A DNA stretch of 64,000 nt from an uncultured Aquimarina sp. (GTDB lineage: Bacteria > Bacteroidota > Bacteroidia > Flavobacteriales > Flavobacteriaceae): assembly GCA_947502885.1 (NCBI GenBank), contig CANNBP010000003.1, forward strand, positions 1 to 64,000. The letters run 5' to 3'. The translations under genes and the position numbers were made by a program. Under the pieces are notes generated by a model. That model was not told the DNA's origin. It was given only the letters and a program-made list of their open reading frames with translations, and ran no database searches. Positions 50,238 to 59,833 of the stretch are shown here, in pieces. Every line of letters begins with the position of its first letter. The first letter of the stretch is position 1.

Positions 50238-53200
50238 CTATTTTTCTATTTCTAAACACTCTTTTTCTAATCGTTTTAATGCCTGCTTATATTCTTCTGG
50301 AAGTATTTTAATAAACTTAGGCAATTCACTTTCCCAGTTTTCGAGTATTCGTTGTGCCAAGGGACTTAAAGTTGCGTTGTAATGATTTTCTATAAGTTCT
50401 TTTAATTCTAAGATATCATCTTTTTGTTTTACTGATTCTAGATTAAGAGTTTCTTTATTACAACGTGATTCAAAACTATTCTTAATATCATATATATAAG
50501 CAATACCTCCTGACATTCCTGCTCCAAAGTTTCTACCTGTTTCTCCTAAAATAACAGCCACACCACCTGTCATATACTCACATCCATGATCACCAATACC
50601 TTCTACTACCGCTTTTGCTCCAGAATTACGTACACAGAAACGCTCTCCGGCCTTTCCGTTAATATATACTTCTCCTGCAGTAGCACCATACAATGTTACA
50701 TTTCCAGTAATCACATTCTTCTCTGGAACAATCGTTGACTCTTCTGGTACTTTAATAATTAATCTGGCTCCAGAAAGACCTTTACCCAAGTAATCATTTG
50801 TATTTCCGTTAACAATCATAGTAAGTCCTTTGGTTGCAAACGCTCCAAAACTTTGACCAGCAGCCCCCGTGAAATTTAGTTTTAAAGTACCATCTGGCAA
50901 ACCTTGAGCTCCATAAATCTTAGAAATCTCGTTACTTAAAATTGCCCCTACCGCTCTATCTGTATTGCAAATATCAAAATTGAGTAATGTCTTTTCTTTA
51001 CGGAACAACGCTGGGTGTGCTTGCTCTATGATTTTAAAATCAATAGATTTTTGCAAATCATGATCCTGAGATTCTGTATTGTAAATCTTAGCATCTTCAT
51101 CTGTTTGTACTTGATGTAAAATTGGGCTAATATCTATACCAGAAGCCTTATAATGATCTACTGCTTTTTTATGATTAAGTTTTTGTACTTGTCCAACCAT
51201 TTCGTCAACTGTTCTAAACCCAAGTTGCGCCATTATCTCTCTTAATTCTTGAGCTACGAAATACATATAATTTACGACATGTTCTGGCTTACCTTTAAAT
51301 TTTTTACGCAATTCAGGGTTTTGCGTAGCAATACCTACTGGACAGGTATTTAAATGACACACTCGCATCATAACACATCCCGAAGCCACTAATGGAGCAG
51401 TAGCAAAACCAAATTCTTCTGCTCCCAAAAGGCATGCGATCGCCACATCTCTTCCTGTTTTCAACTGTCCATCACATTCTAACACAATACGATTACGCAA
51501 ATTATTACCCACTAGAGTTTGTTGCGCCTCTGCAATACCAAGTTCCCATGGTAATCCTGCGTGCTTTAACGAGGTTAAAGGTGACGCTCCTGTACCACCA
51601 TCAAACCCAGATATCAAAACTACATCTGCTTTGGCTTTTGCAACTCCTGCCGCAACGGTACCTACCCCTACTTCTGAAACTAATTTTACATTAATTCTAG
51701 CCTCTCTATTAGCCGATTTTAAATCATAGATCAGCTGTGATAAATCTTCAATAGAATAAATATCATGATGTGGTGGAGGTGAAATTAATCCAACATATGG
51801 AGTAGAATTTCTAGTTTTAGCAATCTCAGGATTCACTTTTGGCCCTGGTAATTGTCCTCCTTCACCAGGTTTGGCTCCTTGCGCCATTTTTATTTGAATC
51901 TCTGCAGCATTGGTTAAATAATTCGAAGAAACACCAAATCGCCCTGATGCAACTTGTTTAATTGCGCTGTTTTTCCAATCACCATTCACATCTTTATAAA
52001 AACGAAGTGGATTTTCTCCTCCTTCTCCAGAATTACTTTTACCACCAATTCTATTCATTGCAATTGCCAGATTCTCATGAGCTTCCTGACTTATTGATCC
52101 ATAAGACATTGCTCCGGTCTTAAAACGCTTCACAATTTCTGTCCATGGCTCTACTTCATCAATAGCTATAGGGTCATAATTTGAAAATTCTAGTAACCCT
52201 CTTATCGTCATTAAACTCTTAGACTGCTCATTAATTAACCGGGCATATTCCTTGTAAGTTTTAGAATCGTTTTCTCTTACCGATTTTTGTAGAGTAGCAA
52301 CCGACATAGGGTTAAATTGATGTTTTTCTCCTGTACGTCTCCAACGATATTGCCCACCAATCTCTAGCTCTAAATTAGCTGTGGTTCCCTTTTTGGTATA
52401 TGCTTTTTTATGACGTTTAGAAATCTCTTTTTCAATTTCGTATAAACCAATACCCTCAATTCTAGTAGCGGTATTAGGAAAATATTGCTCTACTACTTTT
52501 GTATTTATACCAATGCATTCGAATAATTGTGAACAGCGATAAGAATTTAGCGTCGAGATTCCTATTTTATTCATCACCTTTAGAATCCCTTTACCTACTG
52601 CCTTATTGTAGTTTATTACGGCTTCTTCTGCCGTTAAACCTACAATATCCTCTTGTTCTATTTGCTCTTTAATAATTTCATTTACCATATACGGATTAAT
52701 TGCACTGGCTCCGTACCCAAATAATAGAGCAAAATGATGTACCTCTCGAGGTTCTGCCGATTCTACAATTAAGCTAATATTAGATCTTTTACCTAATCTT
52801 TGGAGTCCGCTATTTACATATGAACATGCTAATAAGGCTGGTATTGGTGCTCTTTGTTTTCCTACTTTACGGTCTGATAATATTATTATATTGGCTCCTT
52901 GATCTATACTGCTTAAAACTTTTGCTAATAACTTTTCTAATGCATCTTCAAACCCATTATGTCCTCTGTTAACATTATATAGCATAGAAACCGAAGTAGC
53001 CTTAAACCCTTTTTCAGAATAAGTTTTTATCTTATCTAAATCTTCTTTAGAGATTACTGGGTTTTTAATTTTTAGCTTATTACAATGTCTTTCATCATGT
53101 TCAAAAATATTATGATTCGCTCCTAATGTTAAACCTATATCACAAATTAACTCTTCACGAATCCCATCTAATGGTGGGTTAGTTACTTGAGCAAACAATT

Positions 53201-54740
53201 GCTTAAAATAATTATAAATTAGTTGTGGGCGCTCAGAAAGTACTGCGATAGGCGTATCAGATCCCATAGAACCGATTGGTTCTTTTCCTTGCTGACTCAT
53301 CGGAACAATGATCGTCTCAATATCTTCTTGAGTATATCCAAATATTTGTTTTCGTTTTGAAACAGTTTCTTCTCCTAAAAATAATGGGCAATCGTTATAA
53401 GGAATATCTTTTAAATGTACCAGGTTAGTATCTAACCATTTTCTGTAAGGATGCTTTGTTACAATCTCTTCTTTTATTTGTTCATCATCAACAATCCTAC
53501 CTTCACTCATATCTACCAAAAACATTTTTCCTGGCTCCAACCTACCGTGATACTCAATATTCTTAGGTTCTACCTCAACTACACCTGTTTCTGAAGACAT
53601 AATTACATAACCATCTTTGGTCACACTATATCGTGAAGGCCTAAGGCCATTTCTATCTAATACTGCTCCTATATAATTTCCGTCTGTAAAAGGTATTGAT
53701 GCTGGGCCATCCCATGGTTCCATAACACAAGAGTGAAATTCGTAAAATGCCTTTTTAGAATCAGACATTTCTTGATTTTTCTCCCAAGCTTCAGGTATCA
53801 TCATCATCATAACTTCTGGAAGTGATCTTCCGGTCATTAATAATAATTCTACAACCATATCCATTGATGCAGAATCTGACTTACCTTTTAAAACTATTGG
53901 TAATATTTTCTTTATATCCTCTCCAAACCAATCACTTTTGAATAGCTCTTCTCTTGACCTCATCCTAAATACATTACCTCTTAATGTATTTATCTCTCCA
54001 TTATGACACATATACCTAAAAGGTTGGGCTAAATCCCAAGTTGGAAATGTGTTGGTTGAAAATCGCTGATGAACCAATGCCAACCTAGTAATCACCTTGG
54101 GGTTCATTAAATCAGTATAGTACAGTTTAATATCTTCTGGCATTAATAAGCCCTTAAATATTAGTGTTTTTGTCGATAGTCCCGGTAAGTAGAAAAAACC
54201 TCTTTCTGATAATTTTGATTCACTTACAACATGTTCTGTTATTTTCCTGGCTGTGAACAGCTTTAAATTAAAATCAAAATAACTTTGACTATGATTTTCT
54301 TTACCTATAAATATTTGTTTAATAAAAGGTTCAGTTCTAGCAGCTATTTCTCCTAGATGGCTTTGATCTACGGGAACATCTCGCCACCCTAGCACTACTA
54401 ATCCTTGATCTCTAATATTTTTTTCAAAAACATCTATACAAAACTGTCTTTGGTTACTCTTTTTGGGCAAAAACACATTACTAACCGCATACTCTCCTGC
54501 ATCTGGTAACTTAAAATCACAATACTCTACAAAAAAATCATGAGGTATATCAATAAGAATACCTGCACCATCTCCCGTTTTTCCATCTGCGCTTACAGCC
54601 CCGCGATGTTCTAGTTTCTCTAAAATCTCTAAAGCCTTATGAATCATATCATTTGACTTTTTTCCCTCTAAACTACAAATGAACCCAGCACCACATGCAT
54701 CGTGTTCAAATTCTGGCAGATATAACCCCTGTTTCTTCAT
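50238..54740 (-). CDS. gltB: Glutamate synthase large subunit
   Basis: 1,500 residues, normal length. It converts glutamine plus 2-oxoglutarate to two glutamates. The N-terminal glutaminase domain has nucleophile Cys16 after a short propeptide (EFEHDACGAGF). The central domain is followed by the FMN domain (GEGGENPLRF, FGVSSNYL, GQLPGPKVNPEIA, SGFDGGTGASP), then the 3Fe-4S Cys cluster CVMMRVCHLNTC, and the C-terminal beta-helix domain (GAAGQSFGAF, GATAGEVYINGKAGERF). It heads the gltBD operon and is divergent from the P-II/amtB pair. Confidence 0.97.
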   Translation of the reverse strand: MKKQGLYLPEFEHDACGAGFICSLEGKKSNDMIHKALEILEKLEHRGAVSADGKTGDGAGILIDIPHDFFVEYCDFKLPDAGEYAVSNVFLPKKSNQRQFCIDVFEKNIRDQGLVVLGWRDVPVDQSHLGEIAARTEPFIKQIFIGKENHSQSYFDFNLKLFTARKITEHVVSESKLSERGFFYLPGLSTKTLIFKGLLMPEDIKLYYTDLMNPKVITRLALVHQRFSTNTFPTWDLAQPFRYMCHNGEINTLRGNVFRMRSREELFKSDWFGEDIKKILPIVLKGKSDSASMDMVVELLLMTGRSLPEVMMMMIPEAWEKNQEMSDSKKAFYEFHSCVMEPWDGPASIPFTDGNYIGAVLDRNGLRPSRYSVTKDGYVIMSSETGVVEVEPKNIEYHGRLEPGKMFLVDMSEGRIVDDEQIKEEIVTKHPYRKWLDTNLVHLKDIPYNDCPLFLGEETVSKRKQIFGYTQEDIETIIVPMSQQGKEPIGSMGSDTPIAVLSERPQLIYNYFKQLFAQVTNPPLDGIREELICDIGLTLGANHNIFEHDERHCNKLKIKNPVISKEDLDKIKTYSEKGFKATSVSMLYNVNRGHNGFEDALEKLLAKVLSSIDQGANIIILSDRKVGKQRAPIPALLACSYVNSGLQRLGKRSNISLIVESAEPREVHHFALLFGYGASAINPYMVNEIIKEQIEQEDIVGLTAEEAVINYNKAVGKGILKVMNKIGISTLNSYRCSQLFECIGINTKVVEQYFPNTATRIEGIGLYEIEKEISKRHKKAYTKKGTTANLELEIGGQYRWRRTGEKHQFNPMSVATLQKSVRENDSKTYKEYARLINEQSKSLMTIRGLLEFSNYDPIAIDEVEPWTEIVKRFKTGAMSYGSISQEAHENLAIAMNRIGGKSNSGEGGENPLRFYKDVNGDWKNSAIKQVASGRFGVSSNYLTNAAEIQIKMAQGAKPGEGGQLPGPKVNPEIAKTRNSTPYVGLISPPPHHDIYSIEDLSQLIYDLKSANREARINVKLVSEVGVGTVAAGVAKAKADVVLISGFDGGTGASPLTSLKHAGLPWELGIAEAQQTLVGNNLRNRIVLECDGQLKTGRDVAIACLLGAEEFGFATAPLVASGCVMMRVCHLNTCPVGIATQNPELRKKFKGKPEHVVNYMYFVAQELREIMAQLGFRTVDEMVGQVQKLNHKKAVDHYKASGIDISPILHQVQTDEDAKIYNTESQDHDLQKSIDFKIIEQAHPALFRKEKTLLNFDICNTDRAVGAILSNEISKIYGAQGLPDGTLKLNFTGAAGQSFGAFATKGLTMIVNGNTNDYLGKGLSGARLIIKVPEESTIVPEKNVITGNVTLYGATAGEVYINGKAGERFCVRNSGAKAVVEGIGDHGCEYMTGGVAVILGETGRNFGAGMSGGIAYIYDIKNSFESRCNKETLNLESVKQKDDILELKELIENHYNATLSPLAQRILENWESELPKFIKILPEEYKQALKRLEKECLEIEK

Positions 54741-55172
54741 GTTTTATCGAATATAAATAGACAATTTTATAATAAAATTAACAAAACACTTAGAAAAGGG
54801 AAAGAAAAATGAGACATAGTATATCACTTTTCTGAGCTTGTTAAAAAAACACCTTTCGAAATAATATAATCACAAAATAAGGACGTCAAATTATGAATTT
54901 GACAATACGGTTTTTCTCAAAAAATCAAAAACAACAAATTAAAATTAAGACATTAATTTTTACCCAATTTTACCGTAAACCTTTTGATAAAATTGAAAAA
55001 ACAACATCATTTTTTAACAAAACTACTCAAACATTAACATCATACCCTCAAAAAAATAGGGTCAAAAACCAAATATCAATAAAAATACCCGAAAATACCC
55101 TAAAAAAAACACCCTATAGACAAAAATACCATACATTTAACTAATATCAACTTTGATTTAACCTTTAATTTT
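54741..55172. other. Divergent regulatory region, gltBD / P-II-amtB
   Basis: About 430 bp, AT-rich, between two nitrogen-assimilation operons. It contains a perfect 19-bp palindrome (54885-54903). Between about 54960 and 55120 are several short TACCC / ACCCTA words on the plus strand, including one GGGT complement. An 83-codon frame from 54893 is judged spurious. I see no -24/-12 RpoN site. Confidence 0.6.
54885..54903. promoter_or_regulatory. Perfect 19-bp palindrome, candidate operator
   Basis: GTCAAATT-ATG-AATTTGAC: 8-bp arms fully complementary with a 3-base centre, typical of a dimeric regulator site. It is 145 bp from the gltB start and 270 bp from the P-II start. A link to nitrogen control is inferred from position. 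Confidence 0.5.
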
Positions 55173-55511
55173 ATGAAAAAAATAGAAGCAATTATAAGAA
55201 GGTCTAAGTATCATATTGTGAAAGAAGCTTTACATGCTAAAGGCATTATGTTTTTTTCTTACTGGGATGTAACAGGTGTTGGACATGAACAAAAAGGTAG
55301 TGTATATAGAGGGATATCATATAGTACCTCAGACATTCAGAGGCGGTTTCTTTCAATTGTAGTTAATGATGATTTTGAAGAAGTTACTATATCTACCATT
55401 CTCGAAGCGGCAAAAACTGGAGAAGTTGGTGATGGAAAAATATTTGTTTCTGACATTAATGATGCGTATAGGATTCGAACAGGAGAAAAAGGCGAAGAAA
55501 CATTGAAGTAA
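55173..55511 (+). CDS. P-II family nitrogen regulatory protein
   Basis: 112 residues, normal length. Trimeric P-II proteins sense 2-oxoglutarate and ATP/ADP and gate ammonium channels. The N-terminus KKIEAIIRRSK, the T-loop HEQKGSVYRGISY with tyrosines Y45 and Y50 (equivalents of Y46 and Y51 of E. coli GlnB), the B-loop KTGEVGDGKIFV and the C-terminal RIRTGEKGEE are all present. The T-loop is about one residue shorter than in enterobacterial GlnB/GlnK. It lies 59 bp before amtB, so it is the GlnK-type partner of that channel. Confidence 0.92.
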   Translation: MKKIEAIIRRSKYHIVKEALHAKGIMFFSYWDVTGVGHEQKGSVYRGISYSTSDIQRRFLSIVVNDDFEEVTISTILEAAKTGEVGDGKIFVSDINDAYRIRTGEKGEETLK

Positions 55512-55570
55512 AATTTCTTAATGGATACACAAATTATACACTTAAAAACGATTATAACAGTAACAAAATT

Positions 55571-56821
55571 ATGGAAGTTTTAACGATAAATAATGTATGG
55601 ATGATGATATGTACCGCTTTAGTATTTTTCATGCACTTAGGGTTTTCTTTTTTAGAAATAGGGTTAACACGTCAAAAAAACACTATTAATATATTGTTTA
55701 AAAATGTATTTATTATTTGCGCTGGTTTACTACTATACTATTTAAGTGGATTTAATCTTATGTATCCAGGGTTTGATGATGGAGATCTTGGGTTTTTAAA
55801 ATTTGCAGGTTTTGGGATTAATTCTCCCAAAAACGGTATGACTCCGGCATATGCTAATGGCGGCTATACCTGGTGGACAGATTTTCTATTTCAAGGCATG
55901 TTTGCTGCTACTGCTGCTACGATAGTTTCAGGAGCAGTTGCCGAACGTATTAAATTGGGAGCATTCATGATATTTACATTGCTCTATCTCGGTTTTGTAT
56001 ATCCTATAGTAGGCTCTTGGCAATGGGGAAATGGCTTTTTATCAAGTTTAAAAATAGGTGCCGCTGAAGGTTTTTATGATTTTGCAGGCTCAACTCTTGT
56101 ACATTCTGTTGGTGGATGGGCTGCTTTGGCAGCTATCATTTTACTAGGAGCCAGAACTGGTAAATTTAGTACTACTGGAAAATCACAAGTAATTCCTGGC
56201 CACAATATACCAATTGCAACTGCTGGTGTTCTTATTCTATGGTTAGGATGGTTTGGATTTAACGGCGGATCTGTTCTTTCTGCAGATCCTGCCAAAACAT
56301 CTCTAGTCTTGGTTACAACTTGTTTGGCAGCAGCTGCAGGCGGTATTGCTTCATTTCTATTTTCATCATTATTGTATAAAAATTATGACCTCACTATGTT
56401 CTTGAATGGTATTTTGGGAGGATTAGTGGGTATTACCGCTGGTGCCGATTTAATGTCTCCCAACGAAGCCGTAGTTATTGGTTCATGTGCTGGTATACTT
56501 ATCATTATAAGTGTTGCATTTGTCGATAAATTACAATTAGACGATCCCGTAGGAGCTATAGCCGTACACTTGGCTTGTGGTATTTGGGGAACTTTGGCTG
56601 TTGGTATTTTTGGTCTTAAAGCAGGAATTGATCAATTTCTTGTTCAAGGAATCAGCATCCTTATCATAGGCTCTTTTTGCTTAACAACCACAATAGTAAT
56701 AGTATTTACTCTTAAGAAAACTATTGGAATTCGAGTTTCGGAAAAAGAAGAAATTGATGGATTAGATAGTCATGAACATGGTATGGATGCCTATCCAGAT
56801 TTTAGGATCAATCAACATTAA
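55571..56821 (+). CDS. amtB: Ammonium transporter
   Basis: 416 residues, about eleven membrane helices, no cleavable signal peptide apparent. It conducts ammonium or ammonia across the inner membrane. The signature TAATIVSGAVAERI with a preceding phenylalanine gate (FQGMFAA) and the two channel histidines (LVHSVGGWAALAA and AIAVHLACGIWGT) are intact. The short C-terminal tail (GLDSHEHGMDAYPDF) contains the conserved GLD-x-x-x-HG motif that contacts the P-II T-loop. Same operon as the P-II gene. Confidence 0.95.
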   Translation: MEVLTINNVWMMICTALVFFMHLGFSFLEIGLTRQKNTINILFKNVFIICAGLLLYYLSGFNLMYPGFDDGDLGFLKFAGFGINSPKNGMTPAYANGGYTWWTDFLFQGMFAATAATIVSGAVAERIKLGAFMIFTLLYLGFVYPIVGSWQWGNGFLSSLKIGAAEGFYDFAGSTLVHSVGGWAALAAIILLGARTGKFSTTGKSQVIPGHNIPIATAGVLILWLGWFGFNGGSVLSADPAKTSLVLVTTCLAAAAGGIASFLFSSLLYKNYDLTMFLNGILGGLVGITAGADLMSPNEAVVIGSCAGILIIISVAFVDKLQLDDPVGAIAVHLACGIWGTLAVGIFGLKAGIDQFLVQGISILIIGSFCLTTTIVIVFTLKKTIGIRVSEKEEIDGLDSHEHGMDAYPDFRINQH

Positions 56822-56883
56822 AAATGATGTCAGCAATACCCATTACTAAAAAAACTTAATTTCTGGTTTAAAAACCCTTTTTA

Positions 56884-59106
56884 CTAATCCTCTTTTAGAG
56901 AAAATGATATTACTTTTTGAAATAAATCACTCTTTTTATAAGGTTTTGTTATGATGCCATTCATTCCAGACTGACGAGTTTTAGTTATCATATCCTCAAG
57001 ATCAACAGCTGTTAGAGCCATAATAATTATATCACTATTAAATTCTCTTATTTTTCTTGTAGTTTCTAAACCATCTTGTTCTGGCATATGAATATCCATA
57101 AAAACAAGATCAAACTTACGCTCCTTAACTAATTTGATTGCATCAAAACCATTTGTTGTGGTCATACAATTTGCCCCTGCATCTTCCAATGTTTTTTTTG
57201 TAATCATTAGGTTAATCGTATTATCGTCAACCACTAAAAATTCGTATCCTTTTAAAACATCTTTAAAATTTTCTTCTACAATTGGTGCATCTGTATTTTT
57301 CTCCATCTCCAAATCAAAAAGAAAAGAAGTTCCCTTTCCTACTTCAGACTCTAAAACAATAGACGAATTATATAGTTCTTCAATAATTTTTTTTACGATA
57401 AACAAGCCCAGACCAGATCCCCCCTTGTGTTTACTAATATGTTTTGTACCTCCATATCCATCAAATATATTGGGCTGTAATTCTTTTTTGATACCCTCTC
57501 CATCATCTTCAATTATAAAGCGAAGTTTCACCATATTTCCAGTATCTGATAATTGTATTACTCGCAACCATATATTACCATTAACAGTAAACTTAATCGC
57601 GTTAGAAATAAGATTAATAAAGATTTGAGAAAGTTTTATTCTATCGCCCAAAATTTCAGTTTCAACGTTATTAGCGATATCCATATGCAACTCGGTATTA
57701 TACTGCAGAAGTTGGTATGAAAACGTGTTACATATCTCTTTTAACAATGTATCTAATATGAGAGGTTCTTTATTAAGGTGTACATTACCCAAATTAAACT
57801 TTGTATACTCTAGGGCATTATTGACTAAACCAGATAAGTGGTTATTAAAGAACTTTAATGTTTTAACCACCTCATCTCTCTGCTCCTCATTTTTTGATTT
57901 TGCGATAGCTTCAATCAACCCTTGTATCGTATATATTGGTGTTCTTAGTTCGTGACTAATTACAGAAAAAAAACGAGAACGTTCCTCGTCAACGGTGAGT
58001 AGTTCTTTATTCTTAATTTCAAGTTCTTTATTTATTAAACTTTTATGTTTACTGGCCCGCTGTACATACAGACTAAAGACAATAGCTAAAAGAAGTAAAA
58101 AACCAATTAGAAAACTGATATGAAAATAATTATTCTGTAACTGGATATTCTTTTTATTTATGATAGAAAGCTTTTCTATGTCATTTTTGCTCTTTGCAAT
58201 TTCATAAATAAAACTATCTGCTTGAAGTGCACGTTTTTTTAAGTCTTTTATATAAGCTTCTCTATATTGATTGGATAATTTTTGATAGTAAAATACTGAA
58301 TCTAAATTTTTCTCATATTCGTAGAAATAACGAGATTTATATTGCATAACTAATCTCAAGAACTCTCCTCGCTCTCTTTTTGTAAAAAAAAGAGAATCTT
58401 TTTCTAATTCATTCAATATACCATACGATTTCTTATATGAAGTTTTTTCTTCAATTAATGCGATGGCATGATGTAATTTGAGTTCATTTCTAACAATTGT
58501 ATCTACTGTATATATTGTTTCTGCATTTTCTAAACTAAAATCATATTGATCAATCCCCTTTAAAGCATTTTGAGTAAGATCTATTACCCTTGTATACTGC
58601 TGTCTATCTGCACAACTAATCACATAATCAATGTAATTATAAAAGATGGTTCTACTCTTATTCTTTTTTGAATTGGCTATAACTTTTGGAAACAAACTGT
58701 CGATCTCTTCGTACATATTTGTTTCTCTATAAATTCTTAGTAAAGCAGTAGATAGTTCCTCTGCATAAGGTGTACCGGGGATAGTATTCGAGATTTCTTT
58801 AGCCCTATTTATATAGACCAAACTTTCTTTAAATTTTCCTGAGCTTGAAAAAATAAGTCCATAATTATAATTATAGGCTATCAAAAATTCTTTATTTACA
58901 TCATTTCCTTTATTTTTTAACTCATTATCAAGTAATGTTCTTGCCTTTAGAATACTATCATTCTGTAACATTCTATGTATAACAAAATCTATATTCTTTT
59001 CAATAGTATCAGATGTTTGTTTTTCCTGACCAACACCTATCACACAAAATAGTAAGAATATCACACACAAATTAACAGGCATCTCCTTCCTTCTCAAAAA
59101 AATCAT
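56884..59106 (-). CDS. Hybrid sensor histidine kinase / response regulator
   Basis: 740 residues (a start at Met9 would give a cleaner signal peptide, ending FCVIGVGQ). The periplasmic part, about 35-325, is helical and TPR-like, without a recognised ligand domain. A transmembrane helix spans about 328-348. The HisKA domain has phospho-acceptor H385 (SVISHELRTP), followed by HATPase_c (NLISNAIKFT, DDGEGIKKE, GSGLGLFIVKKI) and a C-terminal receiver with D671 (FMDIHMPEQDG) and K721. A separate Hpt or regulator partner would be needed to pass the signal on; none is adjacent. It is convergent with amtB, with no sign of a functional link. Confidence 0.9.
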   Translation of the reverse strand: MIFLRRKEMPVNLCVIFLLFCVIGVGQEKQTSDTIEKNIDFVIHRMLQNDSILKARTLLDNELKNKGNDVNKEFLIAYNYNYGLIFSSSGKFKESLVYINRAKEISNTIPGTPYAEELSTALLRIYRETNMYEEIDSLFPKVIANSKKNKSRTIFYNYIDYVISCADRQQYTRVIDLTQNALKGIDQYDFSLENAETIYTVDTIVRNELKLHHAIALIEEKTSYKKSYGILNELEKDSLFFTKRERGEFLRLVMQYKSRYFYEYEKNLDSVFYYQKLSNQYREAYIKDLKKRALQADSFIYEIAKSKNDIEKLSIINKKNIQLQNNYFHISFLIGFLLLLAIVFSLYVQRASKHKSLINKELEIKNKELLTVDEERSRFFSVISHELRTPIYTIQGLIEAIAKSKNEEQRDEVVKTLKFFNNHLSGLVNNALEYTKFNLGNVHLNKEPLILDTLLKEICNTFSYQLLQYNTELHMDIANNVETEILGDRIKLSQIFINLISNAIKFTVNGNIWLRVIQLSDTGNMVKLRFIIEDDGEGIKKELQPNIFDGYGGTKHISKHKGGSGLGLFIVKKIIEELYNSSIVLESEVGKGTSFLFDLEMEKNTDAPIVEENFKDVLKGYEFLVVDDNTINLMITKKTLEDAGANCMTTTNGFDAIKLVKERKFDLVFMDIHMPEQDGLETTRKIREFNSDIIIMALTAVDLEDMITKTRQSGMNGIITKPYKKSDLFQKVISFSLKED

Positions 59107-59265
59107 AAATCATTATTTTCCCAGTATGCAAATATATAACATCTTGTTTCTATATTTACTTATTACGCAATACTTGTCTCTTGATTTTGAGGTATTTCTG
59201 TTTATTTGTGATATTGTACAAGTATAGATTTATCACTTGAGTAGAAAAAACTTGGTATATACTTA

Positions 59266-59297
59266 AAACCCTATCATTTCTTAAAATGACAGGGTTT
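59266..59297 (-). terminator. Terminator of the DUF4870-like gene
   Basis: 14-bp stem with one mismatch (AAACCCTATCATTT / AAATGACAGGGTTT), 4-base loop, T-rich on the minus strand. Confidence 0.7.
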
Positions 59298-59317
59298 ACA
59301 AACAAGGTAATATTGTA

Positions 59318-59656
59318 TCACCTAATAATTTGTAGTGAGAAAGGATAAGATGGTTTTTCTCCTTTATTAGCTCTAATCGCATTAAGAATTGGAAACACAA
59401 AGCATAAAATGGCAATAATACCTAATCCAAGCGCACCTAACCCAAATAACAATGTTAATGGTACGCAGACTAATGCATAAATAAACATACTGATCTGAAA
59501 ATTCATAATTGACTTACCATGCTCATCCATTTCCCAAATTTTTTCTCTTTGAGTTAACCAAACAATAAGCGGAACCAAAAAACCTCCAAATCCAGTAATA
59601 AGATCCAATAATTGTGATAAATGTGTCATGACTAATATTGATCTGTCTTCTTTCAT
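59318..59656 (-). CDS. DUF4870-like small membrane protein
   Basis: 112 residues from ATG 59656 (MKEDRSILVMTHLSQLLDLI); an in-frame GTG 51 bp upstream is unlikely to be used. Three hydrophobic segments are visible: THLSQLLDLITGFGGFLVPL, MFIYALVCVPLTLLFGLGAL and LGIIAILCFVFPILNAI. The pattern HLSQL ... IVWLTQREK ... HGKSIMNFQIS ... PILNAIRANKGE is the DUF4870 / Tic20-like small membrane protein signature. Function unknown. Confidence 0.85.
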   Translation of the reverse strand: MKEDRSILVMTHLSQLLDLITGFGGFLVPLIVWLTQREKIWEMDEHGKSIMNFQISMFIYALVCVPLTLLFGLGALGLGIIAILCFVFPILNAIRANKGEKPSYPFSLQIIR

Positions 59657-59773
59657 AGTTTTTATTTTTTTTGATTGATGATTACTAATTGCTAATATTA
59701 TTAGCACATATACTTATCTGACGTAATTTATCTGTAATTGTTACAACATTATGCATGTTTTCTATAAAAAAAA

Positions 59774-59797
59774 CATCTCGAAAATTTATTCGAGATG
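59774..59797 (-). terminator. Terminator of the trypsin-like protease gene
   Basis: Perfect 9-bp stem CATCTCGAA / TTCGAGATG, 6-base loop, followed on the minus strand by a long T-run. Confidence 0.85.
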
Positions 59798-59833
59798 CCT
59801 TTCAACTAAATATTTAATGTCTATTATTTATTA

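Noticed and set aside
54893..55144. 83-codon frame between gltB and the P-II gene
   Set aside because: Its ATG is the centre of a 19-bp palindrome, the composition is Lys/Thr/Gln-rich as expected of translated AT-rich DNA, and no family is recognisable.
54741..55172. RpoN (-24/-12) promoter for P-II/amtB
   Set aside because: No GG-N10-GC arrangement with the surrounding consensus is visible.
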